This document shows positions 1 to 6,076 of a DNA stretch of 32,426 nucleotides, piece by piece. A program made the position numbers and the translations under genes. The stretch's first letter is position 1; every line of letters begins with the position of its first letter. Source of the DNA: Bacillota bacterium (GTDB lineage: Bacteria > Bacillota > SHA-98 > UBA4971); the NCBI GenBank assembly GCA_014360195.1, contig JACIXY010000031.1, positions 1 to 32,426 on the forward strand. Direction: 5' to 3'. Below the pieces are notes generated by a model. That model was not told where the DNA came from. It saw only the letters and a list, made by a program, of their open reading frames with translations, and did no database searches.

Positions 1-96
1 AAATCCGGCTGCCTAGCCAGACGGGCCGGATTTTGGCGAAGCGCGCCCCGCTTGGGGCGCCGTCCCCGAGTGCAACACCGGCAACCCGGCAACTAC
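1..96 (+). repeat. Conserved 95-bp element, copy A (candidate structured leader)
   Basis: This copy aligns by hand with 25600-25694 at about four fifths of positions with one gap. Both end in GGCAACTAC and share GACGGGCCGGAT, CGCCCCGCTT and GAGTGC blocks. Bases 1-9 and 25-33 form a perfect 9-bp stem followed by TT, and 43-49 pairs with 54-60 (GCGCCCC/GGGGCGC, loop GCTT). It precedes fliE by about 110 bp. It may be a cis-acting RNA, a terminator for an upstream gene outside the window, or a dispersed intergenic repeat. It does not match any riboswitch consensus I can recall, and strand is assumed from the flanking genes. Confidence 0.6.
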
Positions 97-136
97 TGGA
101 AGAGGGGCGAGAACTAACGCACCCTTACTTAGCGAG

Positions 137-176
137 GCGCGCTGTCCCCGAGACGCAGCACCGGCAGCCCGATGCG
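137..176 (+). repeat. Partial repetition of the 3' half of element A
   Basis: The stretch from GGCGC through GTCCCCGAG, GCACC and GGCAGCCCG resembles bases 55-88 of copy A, with one or two small indels. It lies between copy A and the fliE ribosome binding site, so the fliE leader carries one full and one partial unit. This is seen directly; any role is unknown. Confidence 0.45.
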
Positions 177-206
177 GAATGTCAGCCCTAAGAACGGGGT
201 GGTGTC

Positions 207-509
207 ATGGACATCAAGATCAGCTCGACGCTGCAGAAGACCCTGGATGAACTCAGCCGCAGGAATGCGACTGGCGCCCAGGCAACCCTGGAGGACTTCA
301 AGGAAATGCTGGACAATGCCATCGATACCGTGAACGACCTCCAGCGGAACGCCGACAAGCTTACTCAGAAGCTCGCTGCCGGCGAGCTCAAGGACCTCCA
401 CCAGGTTATGATCGCCGTCGAGGAGGTCAACGTCGCCCTGCAGCTCACGATGCAGATAAGGAACAAGATCGTCGAAGCTTACCAGGAAGTCATGAGGATG
501 CAGGTGTAA
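207..509 (+). CDS. fliE: Flagellar hook-basal body protein FliE
   Basis: FliE is the small adaptor joining the MS ring to the rod and is itself exported by the flagellar type III system. The 100-residue length is normal for the family. The C-terminal half carries the family pattern: VNDLQ, then A-GELKDLHQVMIAVEEVNVA, then QIRNKIVEAYQEVMRMQV at the very end. The ATG at 207 is the first codon of the conserved helix and follows a purine-rich GGGGTGGT. fliF starts 3 bp downstream. In many clostridial clusters flgB and flgC precede fliE; here they would lie left of the window if present. Identification is firm. Confidence 0.95.
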   Translation: MDIKISSTLQKTLDELSRRNATGAQATLEDFKEMLDNAIDTVNDLQRNADKLTQKLAAGELKDLHQVMIAVEEVNVALQLTMQIRNKIVEAYQEVMRMQV

Positions 510-512
510 GCC

Positions 513-2378
513 ATGGCAGCCATCGGGCAGGACCTCGGGCGCCAGACGCGCTCGCTGTGGGACCAGATGACATCGAGCCAGAAGCTCATGGTCCTCCTGG
601 CGATTGCCCTCGGAGTGGTCGCCATGGTGCTCCTTTTGAGCAGGGCGGGCAAGACGGAGATGGTGCCGCTCTACACCAACCTTTCAGCGAGCGATGCGGC
701 CGATATCGTGGCCAAGCTGCGGGAGATGCGCGTACCCTACGAAATCTCCGATGGTGGAACGACCATCAGGGTGCCGTTTCCTGATGTGTATGAGACCCGC
801 ATGAACCTGGCCAGCCAGGGCCTGCCGAAGGGTGGCACGGTTGGGTTCGAGATATTCGACAAGACGAGTTTCGGCGTGACCGAGTTTACCCAGAAAATGA
901 ACTACCGGCGGGCGCTTCAGGGCGAGCTTACCCGGACCATATTGCAGCTTCGGGAGGTCGAGGACGCGCGGGTTCACATTGCCATACCAGAGCCGGAGTT
1001 ATACACCGATGAACAGAAGCCGCCCACAGCCTCGGTCATGGTGAAGCTACGCAGCGGAGCAACCCTGACCAAAGGACAGGTGCAGGGGATCGTGCGCCTG
1101 GTCTCATCGAGCGTCGAAGGCCTGAGCCCCAGCAACGTGACGGTTCTCGATGTCGATGGCAACATTCTGTACGCCGCGAGCGACGATTCCGAGACAGGAA
1201 TGGTGGCGTCCCTTTCGGTGAGCCAGCTCGAGGCGAAGAGGGCGTATGAGAAAGACCTTGAGAAAAGTGTTGAGAGCATGCTCACGGAGGTGCTCGGCCC
1301 CCGCAAGGTAGTGGTGCGGGTGAGCGCCGAGATCAACTTCGACCGCCGGGAGCAGAATAGCGAGGTCTTCCAGCCCATGCCCACAGGGCTTGGGGTGATC
1401 CGTGAGCAGACGAAGGTTCATGAGGTTCGCTCCACGGTATCAGCGCCGCCCGCCGGAGTGCCGGGGACCGCGTCCAACGTGGATGCGGCGGGCACGCCTG
1501 GCAACGCGGCCGGCATAGCTCAAACTCAGGCTCAGGCTCAGGCTCAGGCCCAGACTCAGACTCAGACTCAGACTCAGACTCAGGCTCACAGTCAGGCTCA
1601 AGCTCAGACGCAGGTTCAAGCTCCGGGCGCGGCCGGGGCTCCCGAGGCGGGCGTGACCGTGGGGGTGGCAGGCGCATCTGATGCGAGCGTTACGTCTGCG
1701 GCCGCCCAGGTGGGGGCGGGGGGCGTTTACCGCACAGGAGAACGGCCTGGTGAGATAAGCGGCGAGGAGAGGTCGGAGGAGACCACCCGGTACGAGATAT
1801 CACGGGTTGTCGAGCGCACGATCAAGGCTCCCGGCGAGGTGAGGAGGCTTTCGGTTGCGGCCATAGTAGCGGCTCCTGTGAGCGACGCTCAGTTACAAGC
1901 CATCACCAGGTCCGTTGGGGCGGCGGTCGGAATCGACCCCGGCAGGGGCGATTCGCTCATCGTCGAGGCTATGGAGTTCGGGGCGCCGCTTACCCCGGAA
2001 GCTGAGACAGGCGCCGCCGCTGGCGGGGAGGCAGTGAAAGGACCTCCCAACATCGGAGAAGTCCTTATGGCCAACATAGAATACGTGCTCGCCGGGATAA
2101 TCGCGCTTTTCCTGGTGGGCCTAGTGATCTCAGTGGTCCGCCAGAGAGCGCCCGCGCGGCCTGTGGTGGTGCCTGCGTCCGTGCCGCCTTCCGTCCCTGT
2201 GCCCGGCGCTGGAGAAGCCGGGGCCGCAGCGCCGGTGGCCGCGGCGGGCGAGGAAAGGGAGGGTGAAAGACGGGGCGAGCCGAGCCAGCGGGCGAAGGAG
2301 ATCCCTGAGCGGCCTGCGCCCGCTGCTGAGACGGCCGCAAGGGTGATATCCGGATGGATGGACGAGGACAAGAGGTGA
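513..2378 (+). CDS. fliF: Flagellar MS-ring protein FliF
   Basis: FliF forms the membrane MS ring on which the C ring and export gate assemble. The 621-residue product has an N-terminal membrane helix at about 25-43, a YscJ/FliF domain with the run GFEIFDKTSFGVTEFTQK, the MS-ring C-terminal domain, and a second membrane helix at about 523-543. A cytoplasmic tail ends VISGWMDEDKR, the usual FliG-binding end. It is longer than most family members because of an Ala/Gln/Thr/Gln tract at about residues 335-370 in the extracytoplasmic region, encoded by imperfect 6-bp repeats. The ATG is 3 bp after the fliE stop, with AGGTG upstream. fliG follows at once. Confidence 0.96.
   Translation: MAAIGQDLGRQTRSLWDQMTSSQKLMVLLAIALGVVAMVLLLSRAGKTEMVPLYTNLSASDAADIVAKLREMRVPYEISDGGTTIRVPFPDVYETRMNLASQGLPKGGTVGFEIFDKTSFGVTEFTQKMNYRRALQGELTRTILQLREVEDARVHIAIPEPELYTDEQKPPTASVMVKLRSGATLTKGQVQGIVRLVSSSVEGLSPSNVTVLDVDGNILYAASDDSETGMVASLSVSQLEAKRAYEKDLEKSVESMLTEVLGPRKVVVRVSAEINFDRREQNSEVFQPMPTGLGVIREQTKVHEVRSTVSAPPAGVPGTASNVDAAGTPGNAAGIAQTQAQAQAQAQTQTQTQTQTQAHSQAQAQTQVQAPGAAGAPEAGVTVGVAGASDASVTSAAAQVGAGGVYRTGERPGEISGEERSEETTRYEISRVVERTIKAPGEVRRLSVAAIVAAPVSDAQLQAITRSVGAAVGIDPGRGDSLIVEAMEFGAPLTPEAETGAAAGGEAVKGPPNIGEVLMANIEYVLAGIIALFLVGLVISVVRQRAPARPVVVPASVPPSVPVPGAGEAGAAAPVAAAGEEREGERRGEPSQRAKEIPERPAPAAETAARVISGWMDEDKR
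1516..1622 (+). repeat. Imperfect hexanucleotide (CTCAGR) array inside fliF
   Basis: About seventeen variants of CTCAGG/CTCAGA run in phase with the reading frame and encode alternating Ala-Gln and Thr-Gln. Because the unit is 6 bp, gain or loss of units would keep frame. It falls in the extracytoplasmic part of FliF, where length variation is known to be tolerated. Confidence 0.85.
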
Positions 2379-2384
2379 CCGGCC

Positions 2385-3392
2385 TTGGCGCCAGCCACTG
2401 AACTTCCCGGAAGAAGAAAAGCGGCAATAGCTCTCGTTGCTCTCGGGTCGGAGATGTCAGCAGAGATATTCAAGTACCTCGACGAGTCAAAGATCGAGCA
2501 ACTTACCCTTGAGATCGCAAACCTGGGCAATGTGCCGCCCGAGATCCGCAGGCAGGTGCTGGACGAATTCTACGAGAAGTGCGAGGCCCAGGAGTTTGCT
2601 GCGGGAGGCATCGAGTACGTGAGGCAGGTCCTGGAGCGGGCGCTTGGCCCCCATCGCGCAGCCGAGATCATCGAGAAGATAACGGCATCGCTCCAGGAAA
2701 AGCCGTTCAGCTTCGCGCGTCAGGTGGATCCGGCCCAGCTCGTGAACTTCATCGAGAACGAGCACCCTCAAACCATCGCGCTCATCCTGGCTTACCTCCG
2801 TCCCGAGCAGGCTGCGGCGGTGCTCTCGGCCCTCCCCGAGGGGCTTCAGACCGAGGTGGCCGTGCGGCTTGCCGAGATGGACAGGACTTCTCCGGAGGTC
2901 GTCGCTGAAGTAGAGAAGGTCCTTGAGAGCAGGCTCTATTCCATCGGCGGCCAGAACTACAACTTCGCCGGCGGCACGAAAGCGCTCGTGGATGTGCTGA
3001 ACCGCGTGGACCGGGCAACGGAGAAAACCATCCTCGAGGAACTGGAGGAGCAGAACCCGGCGCTTGCCGAAGAGGTCAAGAACCTGATGTTCGTGTTCGA
3101 GGACATCACCCTCCTCGACGACCGGGCGATCCAGACCTTCCTCAAGGAGATCGACATGAAGGACCTCGCGCTTGCGCTGAAAGCCGCAAGCGAGGAGGTC
3201 AAGAAGAGGATCTTCAGCAACATGTCGGAGCGCGCCGCTGAGATGCTGCGCGAGGACATGGAGTTCATGGGGCCGGTGCGCCTGAGGGTCGTGGAGGAGG
3301 CGCAGCAGCGCATAGTCACCGTCATCCGCAGGCTCGAGGAGGCGGGCGACATCGTCATCGCCAGAGGGACGGAGGACGAGGTGCTTGTCTAG
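2385..3392 (+). CDS. fliG: Flagellar motor switch protein FliG
   Basis: FliG couples the stator to the rotor and forms the upper C ring on FliF. The 335-residue length is standard. The N-terminal domain begins GRRKAAIALVALG, the middle domain has the conserved ENEHPQTIALILAYL at about 124-138, and the C-terminal torque domain has MFVFEDITLLDDRAIQ followed by the charged helix ending in EEAQQRIV. The start is TTG at 2385, six bases after the AGAGGTGA that contains the fliF stop; no better start exists upstream. It overlaps fliH by 8 bp. Identification is firm. Confidence 0.97.
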   Translation: MAPATELPGRRKAAIALVALGSEMSAEIFKYLDESKIEQLTLEIANLGNVPPEIRRQVLDEFYEKCEAQEFAAGGIEYVRQVLERALGPHRAAEIIEKITASLQEKPFSFARQVDPAQLVNFIENEHPQTIALILAYLRPEQAAAVLSALPEGLQTEVAVRLAEMDRTSPEVVAEVEKVLESRLYSIGGQNYNFAGGTKALVDVLNRVDRATEKTILEELEEQNPALAEEVKNLMFVFEDITLLDDRAIQTFLKEIDMKDLALALKAASEEVKKRIFSNMSERAAEMLREDMEFMGPVRLRVVEEAQQRIVTVIRRLEEAGDIVIARGTEDEVLV

Positions 3393-4128
3393 GGTTATCA
3401 AGGCACAGGAGATACGAAGGAACCCTGCGCTCGTGGGGGAGGAGAGGCTGGAAACCTTCCTTGCCACCCTGGAGAGGTCAGCGTCCTCAACGCAGGGCGG
3501 TGCATGGAGACCGGAGGACGCGGGGGCCGATCCCGCCGCGCTTGCCCGGTCTCTCATTGAGCAGGCCGAACAAGCTGCCAGGGCTACGCTGGATGAGGCC
3601 GAGCGAGAACGCGCCCGAATTCTCAAGGAGGCTTACGACAGGGGCTACGAGGACGGGCGCGCGGAAGCCACGGCGAAGGTGATAGAGCACGCGAGGGACC
3701 TCCTCGAGTACCTGGGGACCCTTGTGCAAGGAGTGGCCCAGGCCATGGAGAACGCGGTCACGGCGGCGGAGGACACTGTGGCGCGGCTTGCCATCGAGGT
3801 CGCAGAGAAGATTCTGAGGCACGAGGTGTCGATCGACGGGTCCGTGGTCCTGGAGATGGTCCGGGAGTCTGTGGAGAAGGCAAAGGCCGCGGGACCCATC
3901 AAGATCAGGGTGAGCGCGTGGGACCTCGACCGGGTGAAGGACTTTCGCGATGAGATCATGAGGATCGCTGACGACGTCACGTCCATCGAGATCATAGAGG
4001 ACCCCAGGGTGGAGCCTGGCGGGTGCATCGTGGAGACGGACTTCGGGTCGGTGGACGCAAGGCTCGGAACACAACTGCGTGAGATCAGGAGGGCTTTCTT
4101 TGGTAACGGCGATGCCAATGCCAGTTGA
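3385..4128 (+). CDS. fliH: Flagellar assembly protein FliH
   Basis: FliH is the peripheral stalk that tethers and regulates the export ATPase FliI. The 247-residue product has an N-terminal segment, a long Ala/Glu/Arg-rich coiled coil with EAYDRGYEDGRAEA near residues 83-95, and the C-terminal FliH/V-ATPase E-like domain (VARLAIEVAEKILRHE, then ESVEKAKAAGPIKIRVSAWD, then PGGCIVETDFGSVDARLGTQL). Translation probably starts at TTG 3385 with GGAGG upstream, overlapping the end of fliG by 8 bp. The end overlaps fliI by 29 bp. The family is variable but the C-terminal motifs are clear. Confidence 0.93.
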   Translation: MSRVIKAQEIRRNPALVGEERLETFLATLERSASSTQGGAWRPEDAGADPAALARSLIEQAEQAARATLDEAERERARILKEAYDRGYEDGRAEATAKVIEHARDLLEYLGTLVQGVAQAMENAVTAAEDTVARLAIEVAEKILRHEVSIDGSVVLEMVRESVEKAKAAGPIKIRVSAWDLDRVKDFRDEIMRIADDVTSIEIIEDPRVEPGGCIVETDFGSVDARLGTQLREIRRAFFGNGDANAS

Positions 4129-5485
4129 GACAGCCGCGCCCTGCCGCCCGCCCTGTGAGGGGCGGGCGAGGACGAGCGTGGATATATCGAAGTTCCAGAG
4201 CGCCATCAGGGCGTGCGACCCGCTGCGGGTGAGCGGCAGGGTGGTGCAGGTTATCGGGCTTGTGGTGGAGTCCATGGGGCCACCTGCGCACGTGGGCGAG
4301 ATCTGCCGCATATACACGCGGAGCCAGAGGACGCCGATCCAGGCCGAGGTCGTGGGGTTCCGGGAAGGCAAGACCCTCCTGATGGTGCTCGGCGACAGAA
4401 ATGGCATCGAGCCCGGGAGCGAGGTCGTGGCAAGTGGGCGCGAGGCCATGGCCCCGGTGGGCGAGGGGCTTCTCGGGCGCGTCATCGACGGTCTCGGCCG
4501 GCCCCTTGACGGCAGGCCCCCTATCGAGGCGGAAGTGGAGTACCCTCTTTTCAATGCGCCTCCTGCCCCACTTGAGCGGGCGAGGATCTCGGAGCCTCTC
4601 GCGCTGGGTGTGCGGGCCGTGGATGCGGCGATAACCTGCGGCAAGGGGCAGAGGCTCGGGATATTCGCAGGTAGCGGCGTCGGCAAGAGCACGCTGCTAG
4701 GGATGTTCGCCAGGAACACCTCTGCCGATGTGAACGTGATTGCACTAGTCGGGGAGAGGGGCCGCGAAGTGCGCGAGTTCATCGAGAAAGACCTGGGCCC
4801 GGAGGGCCTCAGGCGGTCAGTGGTGGTCGTGGCCACGTCAGACCAGGCGAGCCTCGTGCGGCTCAAGGGGGCCTTTCTTGCGACGGCCGTTGCCGAGTAT
4901 TTCCGCGATACCGGGCGGGACGTGCTGCTCATGATGGATTCCCTGACCCGCCTTGCCATGGCTCAGCGCGAGGTGGGCCTGGCCATTGGAGAGCCGCCCA
5001 CGACGCGGGGTTACACCCCGTCGGTGTTCTCCATGATGCCGAAGTTGCTGGAACGCGCGGGCAACTCGTCATCGGGCAGCATCACAGGCCTCTATACGGT
5101 GCTGGTGGAGGCTGACGACATGAACGAGCCGGTGGCCGACGCGGCGCGGAGCATTCTCGATGGCCACATCGTCCTATCGCGGGAGCTTGCGACCATGAAC
5201 CACTACCCGGCCATAGACGTGCTGGCGAGCGTGAGCAGAGTGATGGTGGACGTCGCGGACGAAGCGCACATCAGGGCGGCCGCGAGGATGCGAGAGGCGC
5301 TCAGCATCTACAGGGAAGCGGCGGACCTCATAAACATCGGAGCCTACGTGCCCGGGAGCAACCCTAAGATCGACTGGGCCAGGACGATGATCGACGGCAT
5401 AAATGCCTTCCTCAGGCAGGGGATCAACGAGAAGGCAGACTTCGCGGAGACAGTCTCGAAGCTGCGAAGCATGTTCGGATGCTGA
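4100..5485 (+). CDS. fliI: Flagellar export ATPase FliI
   Basis: FliI is the F1-beta-like hexameric ATPase that unloads substrates at the export gate. The Walker A motif GSGVGKST lies at about residues 191-198, followed by VGERGREVREFIE, the Walker B-like DVLLMMDSLTRLAMAQREV and GEPPTTRGYTPSVFSMMPKLLERAG, all diagnostic. The open frame runs back to 4079, but the TTG at 4100 is preceded by AGGAGGG at 4087-4093 with six bases spacing, so I choose 4100 (461 residues). ATG codons at 4112 and 4118 are less well placed. It overlaps fliH by 29 bp and is followed by an 87-bp gap with a tandem repeat and a hairpin. Confidence 0.95.
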   Translation: MVTAMPMPVETAAPCRPPCEGRARTSVDISKFQSAIRACDPLRVSGRVVQVIGLVVESMGPPAHVGEICRIYTRSQRTPIQAEVVGFREGKTLLMVLGDRNGIEPGSEVVASGREAMAPVGEGLLGRVIDGLGRPLDGRPPIEAEVEYPLFNAPPAPLERARISEPLALGVRAVDAAITCGKGQRLGIFAGSGVGKSTLLGMFARNTSADVNVIALVGERGREVREFIEKDLGPEGLRRSVVVVATSDQASLVRLKGAFLATAVAEYFRDTGRDVLLMMDSLTRLAMAQREVGLAIGEPPTTRGYTPSVFSMMPKLLERAGNSSSGSITGLYTVLVEADDMNEPVADAARSILDGHIVLSRELATMNHYPAIDVLASVSRVMVDVADEAHIRAAARMREALSIYREAADLINIGAYVPGSNPKIDWARTMIDGINAFLRQGINEKADFAETVSKLRSMFGC

Positions 5486-5496
5486 TGCTCTGAAAG

Positions 5497-5522
5497 ATCG
5501 AGCTGAGAAATCGAGCTGAGAA
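5497..5522. repeat. Perfect 13-bp tandem duplication
   Basis: ATCGAGCTGAGAA occurs twice head to tail in the fliI-fliJ gap. This is a simple recent duplication with no evident function. Confidence 0.9.
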
Positions 5523-5532
5523 TGAGAGTGGA

Positions 5533-5555
5533 GGCCGCAGGCCCGGCTTGCGGCC
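5533..5555 (+). other. 7-bp stem-loop before fliJ
   Basis: GGCCGCA (5533-5539) pairs perfectly with TGCGGCC (5549-5555) across a 9-base loop. No T run follows, so it is not a terminator. It ends about 6 bp before the fliJ ribosome binding site (GAGGGGG), so it could protect a processed end or modulate fliJ translation. The role is inferred only from position. Confidence 0.45.
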
Positions 5556-5572
5556 CAGGCGAGGGGGCTTAA

Positions 5573-6076
5573 GTGAGAAGGTTCAGGTTTCGCCTGCAGA
5601 AGTTGCTCGAGGTGAGGCGGCTGAAAGAGGACGCGCTCCGGCAGGAGCTTGCGCGGGCGCAGGAAGCGCTCCAGCGCGAGAAGGCCGTCCTCGAGAGGCT
5701 TGGGGCCGCGCACGGCGCGACGCTTGAAGAGCTGCGGGCGAGCGTCGGCGGCACGCTGGATGTCCAGTGGATCGCCGCTTACCACCGTTACCTTGGGTTC
5801 CTGGCCCATCGCATCGAGGAACAACGAGCGGTCGTGGACCGCCTGGCCCGGGAGGAGGCCGCGAAGAGGGAGGCGCTCATCGCCGCGCGACGCGCGCGCA
5901 AGGTGGTCGAGAAGCTGAGAGAGCGGGCGTACGCGCGCTACCGCGAGGAGGTCGCCCGGGAGGGGCAGGCGTTCCTCGATGAGGTGGGGACCGTGAGATA
6001 CGCGAGGAAAGGAGGTGAGGATCTGAGTGGAAGCGCTGTTTTCCGTGTGCTGGGACGGGGCGCAGGCGAAAGCTGA
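5573..6076 (+). CDS. fliJ: Flagellar export protein FliJ
   Basis: FliJ is a small coiled-coil protein that sits in the FliI hexamer like the F1 gamma stalk and links it to FlhA. The product is 167 residues, Arg/Glu/Ala-rich and predicted almost fully helical, starting MRRFRFRLQKLLEVRRLKED, the usual F-F-LQ-LL-R opening of the family. The GTG start at 5573 follows GAGGGGG. The last 50 bp overlap the start of fliK in another frame, making FliJ slightly longer than the roughly 147 residues usual for the family. Sequence conservation in FliJ is low, so the call rests on the N-terminus, the coiled coil and position between fliI and fliK. Confidence 0.88.
   Translation: MRRFRFRLQKLLEVRRLKEDALRQELARAQEALQREKAVLERLGAAHGATLEELRASVGGTLDVQWIAAYHRYLGFLAHRIEEQRAVVDRLAREEAAKREALIAARRARKVVEKLRERAYARYREEVAREGQAFLDEVGTVRYARKGGEDLSGSAVFRVLGRGAGES

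Noticed and set aside
1-96. c-di-GMP (GEMM) riboswitch upstream of fliE
   Set aside because: The GGCAAACC and GGGACGCAAAGCC cores are absent in the expected order on either strand, despite superficial resemblance of the GGCAACCCGGCAAC part.
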